Counted from the stretch's first letter, positions 8,280-16,387 are shown. The stretch: 64,000 nt of DNA from VXMO01 sp034422835 (GCA_034422835.1 DAOUJJ010000013.1:12686-76685); one strand, 5' to 3'. Notes: generated from the sequence alone by a model not told the origin. Made by a program: numbers and translations.

Positions 8280-9544
8280 ACTGCACCTTCGCCGCTTACC
8301 AGGGCGGCCATAGCCTCAGTGCGCGTTATGGTGCCGATGCATCGGCCGTCGTCCAGGACTGCGATGGGGGCGTCATTGTCAAGGACGAGGGAAATGAGCC
8401 GTTCAAGACGTGTGTCCGCTTCCGTAACGGGGCAGGAGTCTTGCATCGTGGATGCCACGCTGGTGTGCCCTGCCATGCCATTTCTTGGCACATCATCCAT
8501 GTGCACGGTTCCAATGAAGCGGCCGTCATTGTCAACCACCACTGCGCATTCGCATTCTTGTGAGGTCATCGTGTGAATCAGGTCGGCCAACGGCTCATCC
8601 GCAGTCACGTAAACCGAGGGTTCGGTCATTACGGAACGGGCGGTGAGGACCTTTGAGCGCGGCACGTCTCGCGTGAAGTCCCGCACGTAGTCGTCAATGG
8701 GGTTGGAGACCAGTTCTTCTGGTGTGCCCACCTGGACGAACTCTCCATCCTTCATGATGGCCACCCGGTCTCCCACTTTGAGGGCCTCCATGAAATCGTG
8801 GGTGATGAAGACCATCGTCTTCTTGACCAGTCGCTGGAGATCGATCAACTGATCCTGCATATCCCGGCGGATGAGGGGATCGAGAGCGCTGAACGGCTCG
8901 TCGAAAAGAAGGATCTCAGGGTCTACGGCCAGGGCGCGCGCCAGCCCAATGCGTTGCTGCATCCCCCCGCTTAGCTCATGCGGGTACCGCTGCTCCCATC
9001 CTGACAAGCCCACCAGGTCAATCACTTCCTCTGCGCGATTGAGCTGCGTGGCCTTATCGATGCCCTGGACTTGCAGACCATAGACAACGTTTTCAAGGAC
9101 TCGCTTGTGAGGGAAGTTGCCGAAGTGCTGGAAGACCATGCCCATCTTGTGACGCCGCACGTCCCGCAGCTGCTGCTTGCTCATCGCAAGCAAGTCCTCA
9201 CCGTCGACGTGGACATGTCCGCGGGTCGGTTCGATGAGTCTGCTCAAACAGCGGACAAGCGTGGACTTGCCGCTGCCGGAAAGGCCCATGATGACGAATG
9301 TCTCGCCTTCATGGACATCGAAAGAGACATCTCTAACGGCCACCACAGCCCCGGTCTCTGCCAGGACATCTTCCCTGGACTGGCCGGGCTCAATGGACTC
9401 GGCAAGCTCCTCGGCTCCGTCTCCAAAGACCTTCCAGAGGTTTTCGCAGACAAGCCTCGTGTCGACCTCTAGGTCGAGTTCGTCGGCTGCTTGAGCAAGA
9501 TCGGCAGCATTGTCAGCTGCGGACTGAATATCGATATGGCACAC
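8276..9544 (-). CDS. opuAA: Glycine betaine ABC transporter ATP-binding protein with CBS pair
   Basis: A 422-residue ATPase of the OpuAA/ProV family, the motor of the downstream permease. It has Walker A GLSGSGKST, the Q-loop region MVFQHFGNFPHKRVLENVVYG, signature ELSGGMQQRIGLARAL and Walker B ILLFDEPFSALDPL. The C-terminus holds two CBS motifs (ECAVVVDNDGRFIGTVHMDD and DAPIAVLDDGRCIGTITRTE), which in the family sense ionic strength or nucleotides and gate transport. The start is set at GTG 9544; the 60-residue N-terminal extension before the ATPase core is normal for the family. First gene of the operon; a probable promoter lies about 180 bp upstream. Confidence 0.92.
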   Translation of the reverse strand: MCHIDIQSAADNAADLAQAADELDLEVDTRLVCENLWKVFGDGAEELAESIEPGQSREDVLAETGAVVAVRDVSFDVHEGETFVIMGLSGSGKSTLVRCLSRLIEPTRGHVHVDGEDLLAMSKQQLRDVRRHKMGMVFQHFGNFPHKRVLENVVYGLQVQGIDKATQLNRAEEVIDLVGLSGWEQRYPHELSGGMQQRIGLARALAVDPEILLFDEPFSALDPLIRRDMQDQLIDLQRLVKKTMVFITHDFMEALKVGDRVAIMKDGEFVQVGTPEELVSNPIDDYVRDFTRDVPRSKVLTARSVMTEPSVYVTADEPLADLIHTMTSQECECAVVVDNDGRFIGTVHMDDVPRNGMAGHTSVASTMQDSCPVTEADTRLERLISLVLDNDAPIAVLDDGRCIGTITRTEAMAALVSGEGAV

Positions 9545-9725
9545 CCCCCACGGTGTTCGTCCGTTCAGGCAGGAGCGGGGTCGACACGCAGAATGGCCTC
9601 CGTCGCCACCCGCCGCCCGTATGTGTGCGGCTTAAAGTTCAAGCGCGATGGCACATCTGCATGTGCTGAATCCGGGCCGCCCCCGGTACTGCTTGGGTTT
9701 ACCCCCCCAATTTGAGATTCGTCGC

Positions 9726-9755
9726 AGTGTACAGGAAATCGGCGCAATGAGTAAA
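9726..9755 (-). promoter_or_regulatory. Candidate sigma70-type promoter for the glycine-betaine operon
   Basis: On the minus strand TTTACT (9755-9750), an 18-bp spacer and TACACT (9731-9726). It would give a leader of about 175 nt before the GTG of the ATPase gene. The interval 9545-9867 is the divergent upstream region of this operon and the nitroreductase gene; no other gene was seen in it. Confidence 0.45.
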
Positions 9756-9867
9756 CTCCCGGTTAAAGTCGCACTATTTTACGTCAACACGTAATATCTG
9801 TTGCAGCCGCCAACCGCGTGGGCACGCGATACGAGATATCCCCCGACCTGATGCCGTAAGCTGAAGC

Positions 9868-10491
9868 ATGAGCACAAGAATGAAACTGAACAGTGATGGA
9901 GTGGAGTTTCCCGCCACTCCGGTCAGCGTCTATGAGGCAATCTATCGCCGGCGGCACGTGAAAGAGTTCACATCCGACGCCGTTCCCCGCGAGACACTGG
10001 AGCGCCTCTTCTCCGCGGCTGTCTGGGCGCCCAATCACCGCCTGACTGAGCCAACACGGTTCTTCGCAGTCCAGAAAGACAGCGAGATGAGGTCCAGGAT
10101 TGCCGATGTTGCGTGGCAATCGGCATATGACGGCGTGAGCAACCCCAACCCTGAACAGAAACAGCGCTCGGCAGATGATCTACGGGACAGGGTAATGACC
10201 GCTCCCGCCATGGTGTACGTCTACAGCGTTAAGGGACTGATCGAGGAGATCACCCTCGAAAACTACGCCGCATCCTGCATTGCCGTCCATAACATGGCCC
10301 TCGCCGCCGTTGCCGAAGGGCTCAGCCTTGGATGGAGCACGGGACGCCTCACCAAGCTCCCGGGCCTGGCCGACATCCTGGGCGCGAACGAAGACTGGAT
10401 GATGGTGGGTGTCGTATTCATCGGCAAGGCCGCTGAAGAACCCGCCACGCAGCGCACGCCGCACTCAGAACTGGTCACGTGGCTTGAGTGA
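9868..10491 (+). CDS. Nitroreductase family FMN oxidoreductase
   Basis: A 207-residue protein of the nitroreductase fold: the N-terminal IYRRRHVKEFTSDAVPRETLERL region (R-R-S/H pattern for FMN phosphate binding), the AAVWAPNHRLTEPTRFFAV segment, a central ENYAASCIAVHNMALAAVAEGLSLGWSTG helix-turn and the terminal VGVVFIGKAAEEP. Family members reduce nitro compounds, quinones or flavins with NAD(P)H; the substrate is unknown. ATG 9868 was used; ATG 9880 is possible, and neither has a strong ribosome-binding site. It diverges from the betaine operon and stands alone. Confidence 0.88.
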   Translation: MSTRMKLNSDGVEFPATPVSVYEAIYRRRHVKEFTSDAVPRETLERLFSAAVWAPNHRLTEPTRFFAVQKDSEMRSRIADVAWQSAYDGVSNPNPEQKQRSADDLRDRVMTAPAMVYVYSVKGLIEEITLENYAASCIAVHNMALAAVAEGLSLGWSTGRLTKLPGLADILGANEDWMMVGVVFIGKAAEEPATQRTPHSELVTWLE

Positions 10492-10565
10492 CCCTTAGAC
10501 AGGCCCCGTTGACTTTCATTCCCGTGGCTGGCACGGTCTATCTTGAGATTCTTGAACCGGAGTGA

Positions 10566-11051
10566 ATGGGAATGGTCGATAAGTCGACAAGGCCCTCCCG
10601 CAGGGCAACAAGGCTTGCGAAAGAGTCCGCCTTGAAACCCGCCGCCAACGGAATCGTCTACCTCTCCGGTGGCAACCCCCAGATCGCCAAGGGCGACGGC
10701 GACGGCCCTGTGCAGGCCTACATTGCCGCCATGCCGGAGTGGAAGAGCGATGTTGGCCGACGCCTCGATGAACTCATCGTCCGTGCCGTGCCCAACGTTC
10801 GCAAGGCCGTCCGATGGAACTCCCCCTTCTACGGCACGGAGGAGCACGGCTGGTTCGTCAGCTACCACGTCTTTGCCAAGTACATCAAGGTGACGTTCCT
10901 GAACGGCGTCTCGCTCGATCCCATGCCTCCCGCCGGCGGCAAGGACCCGGACGCCCGCTGGATTGACCTCTACGAAGGCGACTTTGACGAAGCTCAACTC
11001 ACCGACTGGTTCCGCCAATCCGCCGCCCTCCCCGCCTGGAAAGGTTTTTAG
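10566..11051 (+). CDS. DUF1801 (YdhG-like) domain protein
   Basis: A 161-residue protein with the DUF1801 pattern: VQAYIAAMPEWKSDVGRRLDELIVRAVPNVRKAVRW followed by NSPFYGTEEHGWFVSYHVFAKYIKVTF. Related small proteins resemble frataxin-like iron chaperones in fold, but their role is not settled. The basic N-terminal 30 residues lie outside the domain. Starts at ATG 10566 and ATG 10572 are both possible behind GGAG. It is 74 bp behind the nitroreductase gene, followed by dispersed repeats. Confidence 0.75.
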   Translation: MGMVDKSTRPSRRATRLAKESALKPAANGIVYLSGGNPQIAKGDGDGPVQAYIAAMPEWKSDVGRRLDELIVRAVPNVRKAVRWNSPFYGTEEHGWFVSYHVFAKYIKVTFLNGVSLDPMPPAGGKDPDARWIDLYEGDFDEAQLTDWFRQSAALPAWKGF

Positions 11052-11055
11052 ACCG

Positions 11056-11113
11056 CTCATCCTGAGCCTGTCGAAAGGCCGCTCACCTGTCATTCCGGCG
11101 AAGGCCGGAATCC
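11056..11113. repeat. Dispersed repeats, types A and B
   Basis: Type A (CCTGAGCCTGTCGAA core, 11056-11080) is followed by type B, the inverted repeat ATTCCGGC-GAAG-GCCGGAAT (11089-11113). The same units recur at many sites in the window. Confidence 0.85.
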
Positions 11114-11146
11114 ACCGCATGACGCGCAGCGTCACAGCATACCCCC

Positions 11147-11176
11147 GTGACACCCCCCGCCAACGTGCCCTACAAT
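11147..11176 (+). promoter_or_regulatory. Candidate promoter of the rhodanese gene
   Basis: GTGACA (11147-11152), an 18-bp spacer and TACAAT (11171-11176), giving a start of transcription about 40 bp before ATG 11225. Confidence 0.5.
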
Positions 11177-11224
11177 CTAATTCCCGTACTGACTCACCCA
11201 ACCACTGAGAGGATTACCAAAACC

Positions 11225-11617
11225 ATGAACCAAGTGGACTTCTACCGACACAAGCTCGCCTACGAGACGGACTCGGCAGACCTCTTCGAGTCCCTCCAGA
11301 ACGATGAACCGATCGTCGTAGTAGACGGCCGCGCCCACTTCGCGTATGGAGAGGAGCACATCCCCGGCGCGATAAACCTGCCTCACCGGGAGATCAACGC
11401 CGAGTCCACCGCATCCTTGGACAAGTCGAGGACATACGTCTGCTACTGCGACGGTATCGGTTGCAACGCCTCCACCAAGACGGCACTAAAGCTGGCTGAA
11501 TTGGGGTTCGAGGTACGTGAGCTCATCGGCGGCCTGGTCTGGTGGCGGCGCGACGGCTACGCCACCCACGGCACCGGCGCCACCGCAGACGACCCCAACA
11601 TCCGCTGCGCCTGCTGA
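11225..11617 (+). CDS. Single-domain rhodanese-like protein
   Basis: A 130-residue sulfurtransferase-type domain: IVVVDGRAHFAYGEEHIPGAINLPHREI is the typical D-x-R...H-I-P-G-A pattern, and the active-site loop reads YVCYCDGIGCNAS, with Cys in the catalytic position, ahead of the ALKLAELGFEVRELIGGLVWWRRDGY helix-strand end. Such proteins move sulfane sulfur or detoxify cyanide or peroxide in the cytoplasm. ATG 11225 is chosen because GAGGA precedes it and a promoter-like element sits just upstream; a longer frame begins earlier but lacks family similarity. It ends eight bases before the convergent selenoprotein candidate. Confidence 0.85.
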   Translation: MNQVDFYRHKLAYETDSADLFESLQNDEPIVVVDGRAHFAYGEEHIPGAINLPHREINAESTASLDKSRTYVCYCDGIGCNASTKTALKLAELGFEVRELIGGLVWWRRDGYATHGTGATADDPNIRCAC

Positions 11618-11625
11618 CTCCCCCC

Positions 11626-12303
11626 CTAAACCCTCACCTGCTCCACCTCACCACCCAGCACCACGTCTAGCACCTCCAGGATGGCCAGGGTCGGCACGCG
11701 GTCCCCGATGTCCAGGCCGACGTATCCCCACACCACCCCGCCGTCCGGGAGGATGACGAACGTCGCAGGAGCGGCCACGCCGTCCCCCAGCAGGTTGAAT
11801 ACGCCGTAGCTCGTCGACACGTCCTCGTTCGTGTCCGCTAAAACGGGGAATTCCGCCCCGGCCAGCACCTCCATCCGCTCCGCATCGACCAGTAAGTCAG
11901 TGCTGATCGCCGCCAGACCGACGTTTCGGCTCTCAAACTCAACGTAGAAGCTCTGCAACTCGACCAGTTGCTGCTGGCAGATGCCTCAACCGTAACTACG
12001 GTAGAAGACAATCACGAGCGCCTCTCGCCCCGCGAGCAGATCATCCAGTGTGTACCGCTCGCCCGTCCCCGTTGGCAGTGAGAAATCCGGTGCTTGCGGC
12101 GCCTCAGGCTCAGGAGTCTCCGTTGGAACCGCGGTGGCCGTGGGCAAAGGCGTGTCCGTGGCAGACGGCGTTGGGGTGAACGAGGGTTCAGGAGTGGGAG
12201 CGGCTGTTGGCGTTTCCCCTGAGCAGCCGGCGATGATGACGGCAATTGTCGCTAAAATGGCAACAAATAGCGTTGGCGGATGTCCCGGAAAAAATTTCCT
12301 CAC
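11626..12303 (-). CDS. Candidate selenocysteine-containing redoxin (AhpC/TSA-like) lipoprotein, in-frame TGA
   Basis: Two open stretches on the minus strand, 12303-11989 and 11985-11626, are in one frame, separated only by TGA at 11988-11986. Read through, the junction is VFYRSYG-U-GICQQQLVELQ. Redoxin homologues have VFYRGxWCPxCRxQLxEL, so TGA falls exactly on the first (peroxidatic) Cys, followed by x-x-Cys. The remainder fits the family on both sides (APDFSLPTGTGERYTLDDL before; VFNLLGDGVAAPATFVILPDG after). A hairpin GCAACT-GGTCG-AGTTGC (11971-11955) begins 15 nt after the TGA, as expected for a bacterial SECIS. The N-terminus is a lipoprotein signal (lipobox VIIAGC) and a Pro/Thr-rich linker of about 45 residues. 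GTG 12303 is the likely start, with TACAAT only 6 bases upstream, so the mRNA may be leaderless. The alternative is a pseudogene with one nonsense mutation. Confidence 0.75.
11955..11971 (-). promoter_or_regulatory. Candidate bacterial SECIS hairpin
   Basis: Six base pairs (GCAACT/AGTTGC) closing a 5-nt GGTCG loop, with 14 nt between the TGA and the stem. Loop distance and a G-containing apical loop agree with bacterial SECIS elements; the pairing with SelB cannot be tested from sequence. Confidence 0.55.
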
Positions 12304-12363
12304 ACGTCAATTGTACGGACTGCTCGTTCCCGGGGTGGTAAATCGCGGGCGTGCACTGCCCCC

Positions 12364-12395
12364 AAAAACCGTAGAGGCGCGTTCCACAACGCGCC
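12364..12395 (-). terminator. Rho-independent terminator after rplT
   Basis: On the minus strand GGCGCGTT-GTGG-AACGCGCC (12395-12376) is followed by TCTACGGTTTTT. It sits about 30 bp past the rplT stop and ends the infC-rpmI-rplT transcript before the selenoprotein candidate. Confidence 0.7.
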
Positions 12396-12423
12396 CCTTG
12401 CGAACCGGTGTCAAATGAGTGGC

Positions 12424-12798
12424 TTACGCCGCAGCCTTCTCCGCCGCCAGCGCCTCTTTAGCTGCCTCCGCGATGCGGGCAAAGGCCTGCGGGTCGCGAA
12501 CGGCCAGATCGGCCAGCATCTTGCGGTCGACGGCCACGTTCGCCAGCTTGAGGCCGTGGATCAGGTTCCCGTACGTAATGTCGTTCTGCCGGGCCGCGGC
12601 GTTGATCCGCGTAATCCACAGTCGCCGAAAGTCGCCCTTGCGCTCACGCCTGTGCTCGTAGGCGTACTGCCAGGAGTGCAGCAGGGACTCTTGCGCCCGG
12701 CGAAACAGCTTGTGCCGGGAGCCCCATTGCCCCTTCATCAGGTTGATGACTTCCTTGTGGCGGCGGCGCGTTCGCGGCCCGCCCTTGATTCGGGTCAT
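12424..12798 (-). CDS. rplT: 50S ribosomal protein L20
   Basis: A 124-residue ribosomal protein, full length for the family, needed for 50S assembly. Recognised from MTRIKGGPRTRRRHKEVINL, GQWGSRHKLFRRAQESLLHS, RKGDFRRLWITRINAAARQN and YGNLIHGLKLANV. The short Ala/Glu-rich C-terminal tail is ordinary. Last gene of infC-rpmI-rplT, 42 bp after rpmI; a terminator follows. Confidence 0.97.
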   Translation of the reverse strand: MTRIKGGPRTRRRHKEVINLMKGQWGSRHKLFRRAQESLLHSWQYAYEHRRERKGDFRRLWITRINAAARQNDITYGNLIHGLKLANVAVDRKMLADLAVRDPQAFARIAEAAKEALAAEKAAA

Positions 12799-12840
12799 GT
12801 CAGTGATCCTCTCTACAGATACTGAAAACGAGAATGCGGC

Positions 12841-13047
12841 CTATGGGCCGTACGGCAGCAGCCGCTGCACGCGACGCCGATCCGCCGGACTCAGCGGCAT
12901 CTCGTCGCCATACAGGCGCTTGACGTCCTTCGGCTTGCGGCGACGCAGGTGACTCTGATGCCCCTTGCGCTTTGTCAGCTTGCCGGAGCCGGTCATGCCG
13001 ATCCGTTTCTGAGTGCCCTTGTGCGTCTTGAGCTTGTACTTTGCCAT
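12841..13047 (-). CDS. rpmI: 50S ribosomal protein L35
   Basis: A 68-residue basic ribosomal protein: MAKYKLKTHKGTQKRIGMTGSGKLTKRKGHQSHLRRRK followed by KDVKRL, the standard L35 pattern and length. It lies between infC and rplT in the conserved order. Confidence 0.97.
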   Translation of the reverse strand: MAKYKLKTHKGTQKRIGMTGSGKLTKRKGHQSHLRRRKPKDVKRLYGDEMPLSPADRRRVQRLLPYGP

Positions 13048-13090
13048 GGTGATTCCTGTCCCCGCGCCTCTAACCGGTCTAATTCGTCTG

Positions 13091-13693
13091 TTAGTCGGGT
13101 GATCCCGCAGCCGCAGCCGCCTCCTCGACCTTTTCCTCGGCCGCCGGAGTCTCAGTTGTCTGCTTTGGCGATGCGGCGTTCTTGCGCTTCAGAGGGGCCA
13201 GGATCATGCTCATGCCCCGTCCCTCCAATTGCGGCGCCGTGTCGATGCCCGCTATGTCCTCCACTTGCTCTGATACCTTCTTGAGCAGATTGATCGCCAA
13301 CTCGGGGTGCGTCGCCTCCCGGCCTCTGAAGATGACCGAGACCTTGACCTTGTCCCCACCCTCAATCAGCTTGCGTACCGTCCTCGTCTTGAAGTCGATA
13401 TCATGCTGACCGATCTTGGGGCGGAGCCGCACCTCGCCGAGTTCCTGCGTGTGCTGTCCCTTGCGGAGCTCCCGCTCCTTCTTGGACTGCTCGTAGCGAT
13501 ACCGACCGTAATCGAGGATACGGCACACAGGGGGCTGGGCGCCCGGGGCAACCTCAACCAGGTCAAGGCCCCGATCCTGCGCCAGCTGAATGGCGTCTGC
13601 CGTTTGCATCACTCCAACTCGCTCACCGTCGTCGGCCACCACAAGGACTTCCGGCACGGTTATGCGTTGGTTGACGCGGTAATCTCTCGGTAT
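13091..13693 (-). CDS. infC: Translation initiation factor IF-3, probable ATA start codon
   Basis: IF-3 binds the 30S subunit and proofreads the start codon. Both domains are present: an N-domain with VPEVLVVADDGERVGVMQTADAIQLAQDRGLDLVEVAP, PPVCRILDYGRYRYEQSKK, and a C-domain with VRLRPKIGQHDIDFKTRTVRKLIEGGDKVKVSVIFRGRE. The first ATG/GTG/TTG in this frame (GTG 13657) would cut off the conserved N-terminus. Twelve codons further upstream, ATA 13693 gives IPRDYRVNQRIT-VPEV, which matches the family's Y-R-V-N-x-x-I, and GAGGGAG stands 5 bases before it. A rare start fits the known autoregulation of infC. The 200-residue protein has an Ala/Glu-rich tail. Confidence 0.93.
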   Translation of the reverse strand: MPRDYRVNQRITVPEVLVVADDGERVGVMQTADAIQLAQDRGLDLVEVAPGAQPPVCRILDYGRYRYEQSKKERELRKGQHTQELGEVRLRPKIGQHDIDFKTRTVRKLIEGGDKVKVSVIFRGREATHPELAINLLKKVSEQVEDIAGIDTAPQLEGRGMSMILAPLKRKNAASPKQTTETPAAEEKVEEAAAAAGSPD

Positions 13694-13740
13694 GTCTACT
13701 CCCTCGCTGTGTAGCTATCAGCCGTATTGCTCAAGCACGT

Positions 13741-13770
13741 ACTCTACAATCCGCCTATTTACCCCGTCAA
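13741..13770 (-). promoter_or_regulatory. Candidate promoter of infC-rpmI-rplT
   Basis: On the minus strand TTGACG (13770-13765), 18 bp and TAGAGT (13746-13741), about 45 bp before the ATA start. A type A repeat lies just upstream (13807-13830). Confidence 0.55.
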
Positions 13771-13806
13771 GAATGACTAAACCGCCAATCCCTCCATCCC
13801 TTCCGT

Positions 13807-13830
13807 TCGCCCTGAGCCTGTCGAAGGGCC
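13807..13830. repeat. Dispersed repeat, type A
   Basis: One copy of the CCTGAGCCTGTCGAAGGGCC unit, six bases beyond the stop of the double CoA-transferase gene's neighbour interval and upstream of infC. Confidence 0.8.
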
Positions 13831-13835
13831 GCGCC

Positions 13836-16232
13836 CTACCTCAGCACCCCGCTCTCCGTGCCCTCCTTAATCTCCTCCTCGGACAGCCCAAGTACTGAAC
13901 TGTACACATACTCATTATCCTCGCCGATCCATGGCGCGCGGTTGGCCGCGGTTGCCTTGGACAGCGAGGGAATCGCCGGCAGCCCGTGGTGCGAGAGCGT
14001 TCCCCATGTCGAGTGCGTCGATTGCACGATGTGTCCACGTTCTCGCAAATGCGGATCGTGGTACAGGTCCTCGCTGTTCATCGCCACGCCCGCCGGCACC
14101 CCGACCTTCTGCAGCATGTTAAGAAGCTGGTGCGAGGTGAACGCCTGCGCCCACTCACTTATCTCATGGTCGATTTCGTCCCGATTCGCCCGACGGCCCG
14201 CTGCATCTGCGAATCGGGGATCGTCCGCCCAGTGCGGCGCTCCCATCGCCTGTGCCAGCGCGCGCCATTGCTCGTCCGTCTCGCACGCGATGACGATCCA
14301 CGTGTCCGGGTACAGGCACGCATACGCCCCGTACGGCGCGTAGTGGGCATTTATCGGCTCGTTATAGCCGACGCTGCCCCAGATGTTCCCGTTAATCGTG
14401 TAGTCCAGGATGGCCGGACCCATCATCGAGCCCTGGCCGTCCACCTGCGCGATTTCGATGAACTGCCCGCGGCCCGTCACGTCGCGGTACTCCAGCGCAG
14501 CGGCGGTGGAGAGCGCCACAAATGCGGCGCCCACGTAGTCCGGTATCACGCCCTTCGCATGGTTCTGCATCGGCGAGTCCGGGTGCCCCCACAGCAAGGA
14601 CAGTCCCGTCACCGCCTGCAGGTTGTTCCCGTACGTCACCCAGTTGTTCAGTGGCCCCTCGGAACCCATCCCCGGCATACCGATCTGGATGACCCCCGGG
14701 TTGATCTTCGTCAGGTCGTCGTAGCCAAGACCGAGCCGCTTCATGACCGTCGCGCTGAAGTTATCGACGACAACATCGCTGTCCTTGACCAGTTGGCGGA
14801 AAAGGTCCTTGCCGCCATCGGAACGCAAATCGAGGGTGCAGCTCAGCTTATTGCGGTTCATATCGGGGAACAGCGGGCGCGTCGGCTCACGGTTGGCCTC
14901 AAGGCTTTCGGACTCCACCTTGATGACCTCCGCGCCATAGAAGCCGAGGAACATCGTCCCGATCGGTCCCGCGAATGCCCGCGTGATGTCTGCCACGCGA
15001 ATGCCGTCCAACAGCGCGTCGTCGGGCGCTTTGCCGTTCGTCGGCGCAGGGTACGTGTCACGCCGCGGCGCAACCGAATCAATCTCGGCCAGCACCTCAT
15101 CGCGATGCTGGTCCAGCAGCGGGGCAGGGCGCGTCTGGTTCCACGGCGTGGCTGACATGATGAACGGCTGTCCCGGCGTTTCATACTCGCCCACGACAGG
15201 ATGCGTCACCTTCTGGAACCAGCCCCGCGACCGCATATGGTCGTCCGTTACAAAATCCTCGAACGTGTTGACGGGACAGCAGGCCAGCCCCAGCCGCTGC
15301 GCTTCCTCCACGAACTCATCGCGGTCGAACTGCTCAACGAACGACTGTATGAGGATCTGCGCCAGGTCCTCATTGTCCGTCCGGTACTGGGACGAGTCCC
15401 AGTCATCGCCGGACAGCACCGCGTCCTCCATCCACTGTCGGGACAGAACGCGCCAATGCCCGGTCATGAAGATCGCGATCTGGACGTACTTGTCATCCTT
15501 CGTCCGATAGATATTCGCGGGGCCGCCGCGCGGCCCCTGGCGCAACACGATCTCGCTCCGCTGGCTGTAGCGCGCAATCGTCCCGACCGTCGCGAACGTC
15601 AGCGCCTCTTGCAATGAGAGGTCGATGCGCTGGCCGAGCCCTGTCGCCCGCCGATGCCGTACGGCGTTGATCGCCAGGTACGCGCCATGAACTGCCGCAA
15701 GCTGCGCCCCGATCTGGCACGGCAGCACGACGGGCGCGCGCTCGTCGTCGCCCTGGCTCATCATCACGCCGGACATGGCCGAAATCACCGCCTCATTCGC
15801 TGTGAACGCGCTGTGCGGTCCCGTCTGCCCGAACGGCGTGAGCGAAACCGTCACAAGGCCGGAGTTCAACTCCTCAAGACGCGCATCATCAATACCAAGT
15901 GAGGCCAACTGCCCCGGGGGAGTGCATTCGACAAAGATATCCGCCCGCTCGATGAGCTTCTCAAGGGTCTCCCGGCCGCCGGAGTCCTCAACGTCAAGAA
16001 CGATGCTGCGACGATTCAGATTGGCGTTGAGAAAAGGAATGCTGCGCTCGACATCCGCGATGTCGCCCGCGAACGGCGCGTGCATCCGATTCGGATCGCC
16101 CCCCGGCGGCTCCACCTTGATAACGTCCGCGCCGAGCCCGGCAAGGTACCCCGCGCAATACGCCGCGGGAATCTCCCCAATCTCAACAACCCGCAAATGC
16201 CCAAGCGCCGTATCCGCCCCACCATTAGTCAT
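13836..16232 (-). CDS. Double CaiB/BaiF (class III) CoA-transferase, two domains in one chain
   Basis: A 798-residue protein made of two class III CoA-transferase domains, each normally a separate protein of about 400 residues. The first begins LRVVEIGEIPAAYCAGYLAGLGADVIKVEPPGGDP and the second IRVADITRAFAGPIGTMFLGFYGAEVIKVE; both have the N-terminal Rossmann strand with G-A-(D/E)-V-I-K-V-E. The second has the ITGRGQ-like VTGRGQFIEIAQVDGQGSM and the first ATGLGQRIDLSLQEAL, the usual active-site neighbourhood with Asp. They move CoA between carboxylic acids; the substrate is unknown. ATG 16232 fits GGGGAG upstream better than the GTG five codons earlier. The two halves are clearly diverged, so the fusion is not recent. 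It lies between infC and vapBC. Confidence 0.9.
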   Translation of the reverse strand: MTNGGADTALGHLRVVEIGEIPAAYCAGYLAGLGADVIKVEPPGGDPNRMHAPFAGDIADVERSIPFLNANLNRRSIVLDVEDSGGRETLEKLIERADIFVECTPPGQLASLGIDDARLEELNSGLVTVSLTPFGQTGPHSAFTANEAVISAMSGVMMSQGDDERAPVVLPCQIGAQLAAVHGAYLAINAVRHRRATGLGQRIDLSLQEALTFATVGTIARYSQRSEIVLRQGPRGGPANIYRTKDDKYVQIAIFMTGHWRVLSRQWMEDAVLSGDDWDSSQYRTDNEDLAQILIQSFVEQFDRDEFVEEAQRLGLACCPVNTFEDFVTDDHMRSRGWFQKVTHPVVGEYETPGQPFIMSATPWNQTRPAPLLDQHRDEVLAEIDSVAPRRDTYPAPTNGKAPDDALLDGIRVADITRAFAGPIGTMFLGFYGAEVIKVESESLEANREPTRPLFPDMNRNKLSCTLDLRSDGGKDLFRQLVKDSDVVVDNFSATVMKRLGLGYDDLTKINPGVIQIGMPGMGSEGPLNNWVTYGNNLQAVTGLSLLWGHPDSPMQNHAKGVIPDYVGAAFVALSTAAALEYRDVTGRGQFIEIAQVDGQGSMMGPAILDYTINGNIWGSVGYNEPINAHYAPYGAYACLYPDTWIVIACETDEQWRALAQAMGAPHWADDPRFADAAGRRANRDEIDHEISEWAQAFTSHQLLNMLQKVGVPAGVAMNSEDLYHDPHLRERGHIVQSTHSTWGTLSHHGLPAIPSLSKATAANRAPWIGEDNEYVYSSVLGLSEEEIKEGTESGVLR

Positions 16233-16262
16233 AGCCACACTCCCCACCGATTAGGCGCATTC

Positions 16263-16294
16263 GTCATTCTCGTGCTTGACACGGGAATCCAGAA
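16263..16294. repeat. Dispersed repeat, type B variant
   Basis: GTCATTCTCGTGCTTGACACGGGAATCCAGAA-type unit, the long-loop variant of type B; an almost identical copy lies at 35683-35714. Confidence 0.8.
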
Positions 16295-16363
16295 CACCCT
16301 CCCCCAATCTGCGAGTACGATAGGCGTCACACGTTGGCGGGTCAAGGATGAGACACCCCCCAT

Positions 16364-16387
16364 TCACCCTGAGCCTGTCGAAGGGCC
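16364..16387. repeat. Dispersed repeat, type A
   Basis: A TCACCCTGAGCCTGTCGAAG copy directly upstream of the vapBC promoter. Confidence 0.8.

Noticed and set aside
11626..12303. Two separate genes on either side of the TGA
   Set aside because: Neither half is a complete redoxin and the second has no start signal; the halves are in the same frame and join exactly at the active site.
13986..15155. 389-codon plus-strand frame inside the double CoA-transferase gene
   Set aside because: Arg/Val-rich complement-strand shadow; the minus strand encodes a clear enzyme.
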